DNA of 64,000 nt from Pseudomonas sp. SLFW (GCF_009905615.1 NZ_JAAAKW010000004.1:372001-436000), one strand, 5' to 3'; shown: positions 8,367 to 17,443, counted from the first letter of the stretch. Numbers and translations: made by a program. Notes: generated by a model from the letters alone, not told the origin.

Positions 8367-9443
8367 GTGACTGATCTCTACGAAAACCCGATGGGCCTGA
8401 TGGGCTTCGAATTCATTGAATTCGCCTCGCCAACCCCCAACACCCTCGAACCCGTGTTCCAGATGATGGGCTTCACCAAAGTCGCCAACCACCGTTCCAA
8501 GAACGTGGCGCTTTACCGCCAGGGCGCGATCAACATCATCCTCAACAACGAGCCTCATAGCGAAGCGTCCTACTTCGCTGCCGAGCACGGTCCTTCCGTG
8601 TGCGGCATGGCGTTCCGGGTGAAGGATTCGCAACAGGCCTACAAACGCGCACTGGAACTCGGCGCTCAACCGATTGAAATCGGCACCGGGCCGATGGAGC
8701 TGCGCCTGCCCGCGATCAAAGGGATTGGCGGTGCGCCGCTGTACCTGATCGACCGTTTTGGCGAGGGCACGTCGATCTACGACATCGACTTCGTGTTTAT
8801 CGAAGGTGTCGAGCGTCACCCTGAAGGGGCAGGGCTGCAATTCATCGATCACCTGACGCACAACGTCTATCGCGGCCGAATGGCGTACTGGGCGAACTTC
8901 TATGAAAAGCTGTTCAACTTCCGTGAAATCCGTTACTTCGACATCAAGGGCGAATACACCGGCCTGACTTCGAAAGCGATGACGGCGCCCGACGGCATGA
9001 TCCGCATCCCCCTCAACGAGGAGTCGTCGAAGGGCGCGGGGCAGATCGAAGAGTTCCTGATGCAGTTCAACGGCGAAGGGATTCAGCACGTCGCGTTCTT
9101 CACCGAAGACCTGATCGACACCTGGGACCGCTTGAAAGCCTTGGGCATGCGCTTCATGACCGCGCCACCGGAGACGTATTACGAAATGCTAGAAGGGCGC
9201 CTGCCGGGTCATGGCGAGCCGGAACATGAGTTGAAGGCACGTGGGATTTTGCTCGACGGCACGTCGGAAGGTGGCAATCAGCGTCTTTTGTTGCAAATCT
9301 TCTCGGAAACCCTGATGGGGCCGGTGTTCTTTGAATTCATCCAGCGCAAGGGTGATGACGGCTTCGGCGAGGGCAACTTCAAGGCGCTGTTCGAATCCAT
9401 CGAGCGCGATCAACTGCGCCGTGGGGTGCTGACGGCGGATTGA
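8367..9443 (+). CDS. hpd: 4-hydroxyphenylpyruvate dioxygenase
   Basis: A 358-residue Fe(II) dioxygenase that converts 4-hydroxyphenylpyruvate to homogentisate, the step before HmgA. It has the two-domain VOC fold. The three iron ligands fall at about His163 ([11 protein letters not shown]), His241 ([11 protein letters not shown]) and Glu323 ([18 protein letters not shown]). The start ATG (GTG is also possible) follows AGCAGGAGCAAGACC, a good ribosome site. It lies 142 bp after maiA on the same strand and could be read through from it. No TTACG motif is seen directly upstream, so regulation may be separate or inherited from maiA. Confidence 0.97.
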   Translation: MTDLYENPMGLMGFEFIEFASPTPNTLEPVFQMMGFTKVANHRSKNVALYRQGAINIILNNEPHSEASYFAAEHGPSVCGMAFRVKDSQQAYKRALELGAQPIEIGTGPMELRLPAIKGIGGAPLYLIDRFGEGTSIYDIDFVFIEGVERHPEGAGLQFIDHLTHNVYRGRMAYWANFYEKLFNFREIRYFDIKGEYTGLTSKAMTAPDGMIRIPLNEESSKGAGQIEEFLMQFNGEGIQHVAFFTEDLIDTWDRLKALGMRFMTAPPETYYEMLEGRLPGHGEPEHELKARGILLDGTSEGGNQRLLLQIFSETLMGPVFFEFIQRKGDDGFGEGNFKALFESIERDQLRRGVLTAD

Positions 9444-9524
9444 GAGTCAGCGGTTGAAATTGATTGTTGATGCCATTTCAACTGTCGGAGGCGCCGCAAC
9501 ATTCAGTGCCAGACGCGGCATCAA

Positions 9525-9617
9525 CTGTGGGAGCGAATTCATTCGCGAATAGCCCGTGCAGACGCTAAAGATGTGTCGTCTGGAATGCCGCTTCGCGAAT
9601 AAATTCGCTCCCACAGG
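9525..9617. repeat. REP pair (BIME-like), copy 1 of a tandem duplicate
   Basis: The left arm is CTGTGGGAGCGAATTCATTC and the right arm is its imperfect inverse, ending GAATAAATTCGCTCCCACAG. The loop contains GAATAGCCCGTGC and ATGTGTCGTC. It is typical of Pseudomonas extragenic palindromes. Confidence 0.85.
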
Positions 9618-9658
9618 TGTTCGGGAAGCCCGCAAAATCCAGGCCTGACGGGGTTTTA

Positions 9659-9750
9659 CTGTGGGAGCGAATTCATTCGCGAATAGCCCGTGCGGACCCT
9701 GAAAATGTGTCGTCAGGAACACCGCTTCGCGAATGAATTCGCTCCCACAG
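9659..9750. repeat. REP pair (BIME-like), copy 2 of a tandem duplicate
   Basis: It has the same arms as the element at 9525-9617 and also shares its loop words GAATAGCCCGTGC and ATGTGTCGTC. This suggests duplication of a whole unit, not independent insertion. Confidence 0.85.
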
Positions 9751-9779
9751 GATCTGTGTCCGGCGTGAATCCCGGGGGC

Positions 9780-10571
9780 TTAGCCTTTCGGCATTTCCCC
9801 GCCCATCCGCTCGCTGATGATCTGCGCCGTCTGCCGCAATTTCCCCGCAGCCGCCGTCTGGCGTTGATCCGTGAACACCGACGCCGAGCCCACCACCGTG
9901 ATCACGCCCGCCAGTTTGTTCCCCATGCTGAACACGGGGGACGACACCGCATTGACCCCTTCCATCAACAGCCCGTGGATCTGGTGCACGCCGGTGCTGC
10001 GGATTTCCTTGAGGTGGCGGTCGATCTCCTTGAGCTGCTTCGCGTTGAGGCTGGCCGATTCGGCTTCACGCAGGGCAGCGGTTTCGGCAGTCGAGAGAAA
10101 CGCATCGAACACCAACCCCGTGGACGAACTGAGCAGGGGCAGCACCGAGCCGATCTGGGTCACCAGCGTCACCGCGCCCAAGGATTGCTCGACGTACACC
10201 ACGGTCGGCCCCTTGTTGCCCCACACCGCCAGAAAGCAGGTCTCGTTGAGCTCGTCGCGCAATTCGATCAACGCCGAGGCGCTGGTTTTCAGCACGTCCA
10301 GCTGGCTTAGCGCCGCCAGCCCCACCTGCAACGCAGAGCGTCCGAGGCGGTAATGGTTGGTGACCGGGTCCTGCTCGGCGAACCCACTGTCCACCAGGGC
10401 CTGTAAATAGCGATGGACCTTGCTGGCGGGCATGGCGACGTGTTCCGCGAGCTTCGACAGCGACGTGGCGGGAGCCAGTTCGGCGAGTGCCTTGAGAATG
10501 CCAACGCCCACTTCGGCGGACTGCACCTTCTGTTGGCGCGGGATTGCAGGGGATGCGGAATCGTCTGTCAT
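9780..10571 (-). CDS. hmgR: IclR-family regulator of homogentisate breakdown (HmgR-like)
   Basis: A 263-residue IclR-family protein with an N-terminal winged helix (SLSKLAEHVAMPASKVHRYL at about residues 38-57) and a C-terminal GAF-like effector domain (NETCFLAVWGNKGPTVVYVE, MEGVNAVSSPVFSMGNKLAG). It is divergent from hmgA-fahA, the position of hmgR in P. putida. There HmgR represses hmgABC and homogentisate relieves the repression. The TTACG motif lies about 60 bp upstream of its own start, so self-control is possible. The ATG at 10571 starts MTDDSASPAIPRQQK. The specific role is inferred from location and the shared operator motif. Confidence 0.85.
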   Translation of the reverse strand: MTDDSASPAIPRQQKVQSAEVGVGILKALAELAPATSLSKLAEHVAMPASKVHRYLQALVDSGFAEQDPVTNHYRLGRSALQVGLAALSQLDVLKTSASALIELRDELNETCFLAVWGNKGPTVVYVEQSLGAVTLVTQIGSVLPLLSSSTGLVFDAFLSTAETAALREAESASLNAKQLKEIDRHLKEIRSTGVHQIHGLLMEGVNAVSSPVFSMGNKLAGVITVVGSASVFTDQRQTAAAGKLRQTAQIISERMGGEMPKG

Positions 10572-10630
10572 GGGTCAAGGCGCCGGTCTGAAAGTGCTGT
10601 CTTATAGCTTGACCGTTCCGCAAACTCAAA

Positions 10631-10655
10631 TTACGTTATGCGTAATCTGGTTACG
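10631..10655. promoter_or_regulatory. Candidate HmgR operator upstream of hmgA
   Basis: The site has the same TTACG-N5-CGTAA-N5-TTACG layout as 7540-7564 and ends 24 bases before the hmgA start. An A-rich stretch (TAAAATAAAAAT, 10656-10667) follows and could bind Hfq/Crc. Placement over the leader fits repression. Confidence 0.7.
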
Positions 10656-10678
10656 TAAAATAAAAATATGAGGTCGAG

Positions 10679-11998
10679 ATGTTCACCCCACCTGCATTCG
10701 AGGCGTTGAGCTACCAGTCCGGATTCGGCAATCAATTCAGCAGCGAGGCGGTGCCTGGCGGATTGCCGGTGGGCCAGAATTCCCCGCAGCGCCATCCTCT
10801 CGGGCTCTACGCCGAGCAATTCTCGGGCACGGCCTTCACCGTTTCCCGCGCCGAGGCCCGTCGCACTTGGCTGTACCGCATTGCGCCGTCCGCCGCGCAC
10901 CCGCGTTTTGAGCGTCTTGAACGGCAGATCACCGGTGGCGGGCAGCAAGGCCCGATCACCCCGAATCGCCTGCGCTGGAACGCCTTCGACATGCCCATCG
11001 CGTCGACCGATTTCATCGACGGCCTGGTTGCGTTGGCCAGCACCTCGGCGGCGGACCACGCCGAAGGCGTCAGCGTTTACATCTACACCGCCAATCAGTC
11101 CATGGAGCGGGCGTTCTTCAACGCTGACGGCGAGTGGCTGATCGTTCCGCAACTGGGCCGTTTGCGCCTGATCACCGAGCTGGGGCTGCTGGACATCGCG
11201 CCGCAGGAAATCGCCGTCATCCCGCGCGGGCTGAAATTCAGTGTGCACTTGCTCGACGGGCAGGCGAGGGGCTACCTGTGCGAGAACCACGGCAGCCCGC
11301 TGCGTTTGCCGGACCTGGGGCCGATTGGCAGCAATGGCCTGGCGAACCCTCGGGATTTCCTGGCGCCTGTCGCGCATTTTGAAAACAGTGCGCAACCCAC
11401 CGTGCTGGTGCAGAAGTTCCTCGGCGAACTGTGGGAAACCACCCTTGAGCACACGCCGTTCGACGTGGTGGCGTGGCATGGCAACAATGTGCCGTACAAG
11501 TACGACCTGCGGCTGTTCAATACCATCGGCACCGTCAGCTACGACCACCCGGACCCGTCGATCTTCACGGTACTGACCTCGCCCAGTCCGACCCACGGGC
11601 AGGCCAACGTCGATTTCGTGATCTTCCCGCCACGCTGGATGGTGGCGGAGAACACCTTCCGGCCGCCGTGGTTCCATCGCAACCTGATGAACGAATTCAT
11701 GGGCCTGATCGACGGCGCCTACGACGCCAAAGCCGAAGGCTTCATGCCCGGCGGTGTGTCGCTGCACAACTGCATGAGCGCCCACGGTCCGGACAACGCC
11801 ACCGCTGAAAAAGCCATGGCCGCCGACCTCAAACCGCACAAGATCGAGCAGACCATGGCCTTCATGTTCGAGACCGGCAAACCTTTGCGCCCCAGCCACC
11901 ACGCGCTGGAGTGCCCGCAATTGCAAAGCGACTACGATGCCTGCTGGAGCGGCATCGCCAGAACCTTCAAACCTTTCGATACGGACGGCCAACGATGA
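10679..11998 (+). CDS. hmgA: Homogentisate 1,2-dioxygenase
   Basis: A 439-residue cupin-fold Fe(II) dioxygenase that opens the homogentisate ring to maleylacetoacetate. The conserved N-terminal block [20 protein letters not shown] and the metal-ligand region are intact: [16 protein letters not shown] near residue 330 and [13 protein letters not shown] near residue 368. The start is the ATG just after GAGGTCGAG. The last four bases overlap the fahA start (ATGA), so the two are translated together. The IclR repressor gene is divergent, and a candidate operator lies 24 bp upstream. Confidence 0.98.
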   Translation: MFTPPAFEALSYQSGFGNQFSSEAVPGGLPVGQNSPQRHPLGLYAEQFSGTAFTVSRAEARRTWLYRIAPSAAHPRFERLERQITGGGQQGPITPNRLRWNAFDMPIASTDFIDGLVALASTSAADHAEGVSVYIYTANQSMERAFFNADGEWLIVPQLGRLRLITELGLLDIAPQEIAVIPRGLKFSVHLLDGQARGYLCENHGSPLRLPDLGPIGSNGLANPRDFLAPVAHFENSAQPTVLVQKFLGELWETTLEHTPFDVVAWHGNNVPYKYDLRLFNTIGTVSYDHPDPSIFTVLTSPSPTHGQANVDFVIFPPRWMVAENTFRPPWFHRNLMNEFMGLIDGAYDAKAEGFMPGGVSLHNCMSAHGPDNATAEKAMAADLKPHKIEQTMAFMFETGKPLRPSHHALECPQLQSDYDACWSGIARTFKPFDTDGQR

Positions 11999-13293
11999 GC
12001 ACTTCCCATCTTTCGCGTAGTTGGGTGACCTCTGCCAACGACCACCCTGATTTCCCATTGCAGAACCTGCCGTTTGGCGTGTTCAGTCGTGCGGACGGCA
12101 ACCGGCGCGGTGGCGTGGCCATCGGCGACCGTATCCTGGACTTGCGCACCGCCCTTGATGCGGGCGTGTTCGGTGAGGGCTCGCGGGAAGCCGCCGAAGC
12201 CGCCAGTCGCGGTCAATTAAATGCCTTTTTTGCACTGGGGGCTGCGCCGCGTCAGGCGCTACGTCGCGAACTGCTGGAACTGCTGGATGAAAACTGCCCG
12301 CACCGGGAACGCTTGCAGGCGCTGGGTGAGGCGTTGCTGGTGCCGATGAGCGACTGCCAGTTGCACGTGCCTGCACAGGTCGGGGATTACACCGATTTCT
12401 ATGTCGGCATTCATCACGCGATGAACGTCGGCAAGCTGTTCCGTCCGGACAACCCGCTGCTACCGAACTACAAGTACGTGCCGATTGCCTACCATGGTCG
12501 CGCCTCGACGCTCCGTGTGTCGGGCACGCCGGTCAAACGCCCTAACGGCCAGACCCTTGCGCCGGGCGCAGAAGTGCCGACCTTCGGGCCGAGCAAACGC
12601 CTGGACTACGAACTGGAGCTGGGCGTGTGGATGGGGCCGGGCAATGAGGCCGGTGAGCCGATTGGCATTGCCGACGCCGGTGATCACATTGCCGGTTTCT
12701 GCCTGCTCAACGACTGGTCCGCTCGGGACTTGCAAGCCTGGGAATACCAGCCACTCGGGCCGTTTCTTTCCAAGAGCTTCAGCACCACGATCTCCCCGTG
12801 GGTGGTGACGGCCGAGGCCTTGGCACCGTTCCGCACCGCGCAGCCCAAGCGGCCGGAAGATGACCCCAAGCCGCTGGATTACCTGTTCGATGAACAGGAC
12901 CAGCAGCAGGGCGCGCTCGATATGGAACTGGAAGTGCTCCTGCTGACTGCGCAGATGAAGGCACAGAGTTTGCCGCCTCATCGTCTGGCGGTGAGCAACA
13001 CCCTGAACATGTACTGGACCTTCGCCCAAATGGTCACCCACCACAGCGTCAACGGTTGTCAGTTGCAGCCGGGCGACCTGTTCGGCACCGGCACGCTGTC
13101 GGGGCCAAAGACGGGGCAGTTCGGCAGCCTGCTTGAGATGACCGAAGGCGGCAAGCACGCGGTCGAGTTGCCCAGCGGCGAGACGCGGAAGTTTCTGGAA
13201 GCAGGGGATGAAGTGATCCTCAAGGGCCGCTGCCGCAAGGATGGCGAGGTGAGTATCGGGTTTGGTGAGTGCCGAGGTCTCATTCTTGGATAG
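11995..13293 (+). CDS. fahA: Fumarylacetoacetase
   Basis: A 432-residue hydrolase that splits fumarylacetoacetate into fumarate and acetoacetate, the last step of tyrosine breakdown. The product has an N-terminal SH3-like part and a C-terminal FAH domain. Metal-site and catalytic segments are visible ([49 protein letters not shown]). The start ATG overlaps the hmgA stop. In many pseudomonads maiA follows directly; here the gene is followed by a palindromic repeat and a convergent D-aminoacylase gene, and maiA is 4 kb upstream. The maleylacetoacetate isomerase step is thus supplied from another unit of the same cluster. Confidence 0.97.
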   Translation: MSTSHLSRSWVTSANDHPDFPLQNLPFGVFSRADGNRRGGVAIGDRILDLRTALDAGVFGEGSREAAEAASRGQLNAFFALGAAPRQALRRELLELLDENCPHRERLQALGEALLVPMSDCQLHVPAQVGDYTDFYVGIHHAMNVGKLFRPDNPLLPNYKYVPIAYHGRASTLRVSGTPVKRPNGQTLAPGAEVPTFGPSKRLDYELELGVWMGPGNEAGEPIGIADAGDHIAGFCLLNDWSARDLQAWEYQPLGPFLSKSFSTTISPWVVTAEALAPFRTAQPKRPEDDPKPLDYLFDEQDQQQGALDMELEVLLLTAQMKAQSLPPHRLAVSNTLNMYWTFAQMVTHHSVNGCQLQPGDLFGTGTLSGPKTGQFGSLLEMTEGGKHAVELPSGETRKFLEAGDEVILKGRCRKDGEVSIGFGECRGLILG

Positions 13294-13324
13294 GTCGAAA
13301 ATAGTCGCCGGATGACCCAACGCC

Positions 13325-13389
13325 TTCGCGAATGAATTCGCTCCCACAGGTTGACCGCATTCTTCTGTGGGAGCGAATGTATTCGCGAA
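13325..13389. repeat. REP pair in reversed (tail-to-tail) order
   Basis: Here the arm TTCGCGAATGAATTCGCTCC comes first and the CTGTGGGAGCGAATGTATTC arm second, the opposite order to the other paired elements. The spacer is only about 16 bases. It lies between the convergent ends of fahA and the D-aminoacylase gene. Confidence 0.8.
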
Positions 13390-13413
13390 AGGCCGTGACC
13401 GGCGCAGTGAGTC

Positions 13414-14877
13414 TCAGGTTTGGGTAAAGCCTGCCACCAGCGACCCGCTCCGGGGCAAAAACCGGCCTTGCCGCTCACCCTGCGGTTTGCCCTCGGCATA
13501 GCTCAATCGTCCATTCACCCACACGCCGTCAATGCCCTCTGCGGCGCGTTTCGGCTCCTTGAAGTCCGCGACGTCTCGCACCGTTTTGGGGTTGAACAGC
13601 ACCAGGTCCGCCCAATAGCCTTCGCGCACGAACCCACGCTCATGCAGCCCGAAGCGGGTGGCGGTCAGTCCGGTCATCTTGTGGAGCGCCCGGTGGAGCG
13701 GGAACACCCCAAGGTCGCGACTGAAATGCCCCAACACCCGTGGAAACGCGCCCCAGAGACGCGGGTGCGGGAACGGGTCTTCCGGCAGGCCGTCGGAGCC
13801 GATCATGGAAAGGGGATGTTTCAGGATGTTCTGCACATCGTTCTCGTCCATCCCGTAATACACCGCGCCCGCCGGTTGCAGCTGACGGGCGGCATCGAGC
13901 AGCGACAGGCCCCAGTCGGCCGCGATGTCTTTCAAATCGCGTCCACTCTGATCCGAATGCGGTGTAGACCAAGTGATGGTGATACGAAACGCGTCGGTCA
14001 CTTGCTTCAAGTCCAGCGTCGATGAACTCGCGGCGTAGGGGTAGCAATCGCAGCCGACCGGGTGGGTCAGCGCGGCGTTTTCCAGCGACGCCAACAACTG
14101 AGGACTGCGCCCCCAATTCCCCGCGCCTGCGCATTTCAGGTGCGAAATCACCACCGGCGATTTGGTGTGGCGGCCAATGTCGAATGCCTCGTCCATCGCC
14201 TCCAGCACCGACTCGAACTCGCTGCGCAGATGGGTGGTGTAAACCGCGCCAAACGCCGTCAGCTCTTCCGCCAGTTGCTTCACTTCATCGGTTTCCGCCG
14301 AATACGCGGTGGCGTAAGCCAGGCCGGTGGACATCCCCAGCGCGCCGTCTTCCAGGCTCTGACGCAACTGCTCGCGCATGGCACGGATTTCTGCCGGGCG
14401 GGCGGTGCGGAACAGGTCGTCCAGATGATTGCTGCGCAGCGCGGTATGGCCGATCAGCGCAGCGACATTGACCGCCGGACGGGCCTTGTTCACGGCATCG
14501 CGGTAATCGCGAAAGCGCGGATAGGCAAATGCCTTCGCCGGGCCCAGCAGGTTCATCGGGTCAGGAGGGTCGCCCGCCAGCGTCACGGGCGAGGCGCTGA
14601 TCCCGCAGTTGCCGACGATCACCGTGGTCACGCCCTGGGTGATTTTCGGCAACATGTCTGGCTGACGAATCACCACCGTGTCGTCGTGGGTGTGCACATC
14701 GATGAAGCCTGGCGCCAGCACCCGACCGGCCGCGTCGATGTTTTCTCGGGCCGAGACGCCGCTCAAATCTCCGATGCGCTGAATGCGCCCGTCATGCACC
14801 GCCACATCGGCGCGGTAGCCCGGCGTGTCGCTGCCGTCGATCACCAGCGCGTCGCGAATGATCAGGTCGTAAAGCAT
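13414..14877 (-). CDS. N-acyl-D-amino-acid deacylase (D-aminoacylase)
   Basis: A 487-residue amidohydrolase that removes acyl groups from N-acyl-D-amino acids. The zinc and catalytic residues of the family can be seen: APGFIDVHTHDD near residue 65, the cysteine in GNCGISA near 96, YTTHLRSE near 220, ISHLKCAG near 250, and the aspartate in MIGSDGLPEDPFPHP near 365. The start is the ATG at 14877, with GGAG upstream. It is the third gene of a leftward operon, three bases after the RpiR-type regulator and the GntP permease. This implies uptake and use of acylated D-amino acids. No lesion is visible. Confidence 0.94.
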   Translation of the reverse strand: MLYDLIIRDALVIDGSDTPGYRADVAVHDGRIQRIGDLSGVSARENIDAAGRVLAPGFIDVHTHDDTVVIRQPDMLPKITQGVTTVIVGNCGISASPVTLAGDPPDPMNLLGPAKAFAYPRFRDYRDAVNKARPAVNVAALIGHTALRSNHLDDLFRTARPAEIRAMREQLRQSLEDGALGMSTGLAYATAYSAETDEVKQLAEELTAFGAVYTTHLRSEFESVLEAMDEAFDIGRHTKSPVVISHLKCAGAGNWGRSPQLLASLENAALTHPVGCDCYPYAASSSTLDLKQVTDAFRITITWSTPHSDQSGRDLKDIAADWGLSLLDAARQLQPAGAVYYGMDENDVQNILKHPLSMIGSDGLPEDPFPHPRLWGAFPRVLGHFSRDLGVFPLHRALHKMTGLTATRFGLHERGFVREGYWADLVLFNPKTVRDVADFKEPKRAAEGIDGVWVNGRLSYAEGKPQGERQGRFLPRSGSLVAGFTQT

Positions 14878-14880
14878 GGG

Positions 14881-15741
14881 TCAGTCTCCAAGCGGCAGGC
14901 CGTCGTCGCCGCCGCGGTAATCATCGAGGGCCAGCTTGATGCGGCGCAGGCGTTCCTGATTCTCGTCAGGGGCGATCAGCGCCAGCTCGGTGGCGAGCAC
15001 GTCGAGGGTCAGCAGCATGCCGTAGCGCGCCGCCGTGGGTTTGTAGATGAAATTGGTTTCGGCGATTTGCAGCGGCAGCAGCACGTCTGCCAACGGCGCC
15101 AGTGGCGAGCTGGGGAGGGTGATTGCCAGAATCTTCGCGCCGTAGCTGCGGGCCAGGGTCACGGCGTCCAATAGCTCCGGGGTCAGCCCACTCAAGGAGC
15201 AGACGATGAGGCTGTGGTCGGGACCCAGGGTGGCGGCGATCAGGCGCATCATCACCGGGTCGCGGCACGCGGCGATGGGGTAGCCAAGACGGACGAGACG
15301 GGTCTGCAATTCCTCGCTGCACAGGCTCGAACAACCGCCCATGCCGAAGCTGTGAATCATGCGCGCGGGGGTGAGCAGGGCGACGGCAGCCTTGAAGCGC
15401 GCGTCGTCGAATCCGGCGAGGTGCTGGCGCAGGGTCGATTCGATGTCGCCGACGATCTGGCTGAAAAACGCCGACTGCTCGGGCGCCTGTTCCGGCTTGA
15501 GAAAACGGCTGCCGACGCCGCTGGCCTGGGCCAGTTGCAAGCGCAGATCGCGCAGGTCCTTGCAGCCCACCGAGCGGGCGAAGCGCGACAGCGTGGCGCT
15601 GCTGACTTCGGCACGGGCGGCCAACTCGTCGAGGCTGGCGCTGGCCGAGAAAGCGACATCGCTCAGAATCAGCCTGGCAATGCGGCCTTCACCGGCGCTG
15701 AACGAATCCTGCCGGGCGCGAATTTGGTAAAGAATGTCCAC
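14881..15741 (-). CDS. RpiR-family transcriptional regulator (HTH plus SIS domain)
   Basis: A 286-residue RpiR-family regulator. The N-terminal helix-turn-helix region is SLDELAARAEVSSATLSRFA (about residues 36-55). A C-terminal SIS sugar-isomerase-like domain follows, with MIHSFGMGGCSSLC and SLIVCSLSGLTPE. It lies between the GntP permease and the D-aminoacylase gene with almost no spacing, so it most likely controls this operon. In similar operons such regulators sense a substrate or product, but the ligand here is unknown. Repeated AT-rich elements upstream of the permease gene are candidate binding sites. Confidence 0.9.
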   Translation of the reverse strand: MDILYQIRARQDSFSAGEGRIARLILSDVAFSASASLDELAARAEVSSATLSRFARSVGCKDLRDLRLQLAQASGVGSRFLKPEQAPEQSAFFSQIVGDIESTLRQHLAGFDDARFKAAVALLTPARMIHSFGMGGCSSLCSEELQTRLVRLGYPIAACRDPVMMRLIAATLGPDHSLIVCSLSGLTPELLDAVTLARSYGAKILAITLPSSPLAPLADVLLPLQIAETNFIYKPTAARYGMLLTLDVLATELALIAPDENQERLRRIKLALDDYRGGDDGLPLGD

Positions 15742-17091
15742 TCAGAGCACCTGTGCCAAGCCGAGGGTGAGGAGGAACGCGATCACCGAAATCAGCGTTT
15801 CCAGTACCGTCCAGGTCTTGAAGGTCTGTGCCACGGTCATGTTGAAATACTCCTTGATCAGCCAGAACCCGCCGTCGTTGACGTGGGAAAAGATCACCGA
15901 GCCCGCGCCCGTCGCCAGCACCAGCAACTCCGGGTGCGGATAACCCAGGCCCATGGCCACCGGCGCGACGATGCCCGACGCGGTGGTCATGGCCACGGTG
16001 GCCGAGCCGGTCGCGATGCGCATCAATGCGGCGAACAGCCAGCCCATGAGCAGCGGCGAGAGGTGAAAATCCTGGGCCAGCCCGACGATTTCGTTGGTCA
16101 CGCCGCTGTCCACCAGAATCCGGTTCAGGCCGCCACCGGCGCCGACCAACAGTGTAATGCTCGCCGTCGGCGCCAGACATTCCTGAGTGAACTTGAGGAT
16201 CGAATCACGGCCGAAGCCCTGAGCAATCCCCAAGGTCCAGAAACTCAGCAAGGTCGCCAGCAGCAGGGCGATCACCGAGTTGCCGACGAACAAGAGAAAG
16301 CTGTTGAAGGCGCTGCCCGGCGTCGACAGCAGGTTGGCCCAGCCCCCCAGCAACATCAGCAGTACCGGCAGCAGAATGGTCGCCATGGTGATCGCGAAAC
16401 CGGGCAATTGTTTGCGCGGTTCGCGGTCGAGGAACTGTTTGGCCAGCGGGTTTTCGTCCGGCAGGTGAATGCGCGGTGCGATGAATTTTGCGTACACCGG
16501 CCCGGCAATGATTGCCGTCGGGATGCCGACCAGGATCGCGTAGAACAGGGTCTGGCCCACCGACGCCTGATAGGCCTGGACCGCCAGCATCGCGGCGGGG
16601 TGAGGCGGCACCAGTGCATGGACCACCGAGAGGCCCGCGACCATCGGCAGGCCGACCATCAGAATCGACACCCCGACCCGGCGCGCCACGGTGAAGGCAA
16701 TCGGCACCAACAGCACAAAGCCCACTTCGAAGAACAGCGGCAGCCCCACCAGAAAGGCGATGCAGACCATGGCCCAATGGGCATTGCGCTCGCCAAAGCG
16801 GTCGATCAGCGTCCGCGCCACCCGCTCGGCGCCCCCGGACTCGGCCATCATCTTGCCAAGCATGGTGCCCAGCGCCACCACCAATGCGATGTGGCCCAAG
16901 GTCTTGCCGACCCCGCCCTCATAGGAGGCGACCACCGATGTGGCGGGCATCCCGGCGACCAGCGCCAGGCCCACCGACACCAAGGTGATGACGACGAACG
17001 GATTGAGACGAAAACGGGCGATCAGCACGATCAGGGCAATGATCGCGATCGCGGCGTAGATCAACAGGGACAGGCCGGTAGACGGAGGCAT
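15742..17091 (-). CDS. GntP-family permease
   Basis: A 449-residue inner-membrane transporter of the gluconate:H+ symporter (GntP) family with some 12 or more hydrophobic segments. Family blocks include VALGTMLGKMMAESGGAERV, FFEVGFVLLVPIAFTVAR, HALVPPHPAAMLAV and SATVAMTTASGIVAPV. It heads the leftward operon with the RpiR regulator and D-aminoacylase. The natural substrate may thus be an N-acyl-D-amino acid or related acid, not gluconate. The stop adjoins the regulator start directly. The family is certain; the substrate is inferred from context only. Confidence 0.92.
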   Translation of the reverse strand: MPPSTGLSLLIYAAIAIIALIVLIARFRLNPFVVITLVSVGLALVAGMPATSVVASYEGGVGKTLGHIALVVALGTMLGKMMAESGGAERVARTLIDRFGERNAHWAMVCIAFLVGLPLFFEVGFVLLVPIAFTVARRVGVSILMVGLPMVAGLSVVHALVPPHPAAMLAVQAYQASVGQTLFYAILVGIPTAIIAGPVYAKFIAPRIHLPDENPLAKQFLDREPRKQLPGFAITMATILLPVLLMLLGGWANLLSTPGSAFNSFLLFVGNSVIALLLATLLSFWTLGIAQGFGRDSILKFTQECLAPTASITLLVGAGGGLNRILVDSGVTNEIVGLAQDFHLSPLLMGWLFAALMRIATGSATVAMTTASGIVAPVAMGLGYPHPELLVLATGAGSVIFSHVNDGGFWLIKEYFNMTVAQTFKTWTVLETLISVIAFLLTLGLAQVL

Positions 17092-17270
17092 GCAACGGTT
17101 CCTTGCAGAGAAAAGGGTCAGTCAGGCGGAAGCACGGCGGAGGTCAGTCCGAACGGGGTTCAGCGATGAAAACAGTCTCGGCAGTGGGTGTCGCAAAAGG
17201 GGAGCGGGGTGCAGCAGGGGTCGAAAAACGACGATCACAGGCAGGCATTATTTTTATCTCTGAGTTCGTG

Positions 17271-17323
17271 ATGAAAATTAAACTACACGAAAACTGATAA
17301 AAATATCAATTTATGAAAATTAA
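17271..17323. promoter_or_regulatory. Candidate RpiR-type operator array
   Basis: The 11-mer ATGAAAATTAA occurs at 17271-17281 and again at 17313-17323, 42 bp apart (about four helical turns). Between them lies the inverted repeat TGATAAAAATATCA (17295-17308). It sits about 180 bp upstream of the gntP start. Regulation by the operon's RpiR protein is a plausible reading. Confidence 0.45.
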
Positions 17324-17352
17324 TTTCTTTTCGACGTCGCATGGTCAATTTT

Positions 17353-17443
17353 CTGTAGGAGCGAATTCATTCGCGATCGGTGGTGCATCCAACACGTCTT
17401 CTTCGGATGCACCATTGCCTCGCGAATGAATTCGCTCCTACAG
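17353..17443. repeat. REP pair
   Basis: The arms are CTGTAGGAGCGAATTCATTC and the inverse ending GAATTCGCTCCTACAG, with matched A/T changes at the CTGTAGG end. It is located just after the stop of the GlxA-type regulator gene. Confidence 0.85.

Larger units (their letters stand above)
9444..9779. other. Intergenic region between hpd and the IclR gene, filled by two REP pairs
   Basis: This 336-bp gap separates the convergent hpd and IclR-type regulator genes. It contains two nearly identical palindromic pairs (9525-9617 and 9659-9750) and no credible coding region. No classical T-run terminator is visible, so the palindromes may serve as transcript ends. Confidence 0.7.

Noticed and set aside
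15214..17169. A 651-codon frame opposite the RpiR and GntP genes
   Set aside because: The translation is Gln/His/Arg-rich with no recognisable fold; the other strand holds two clear families.
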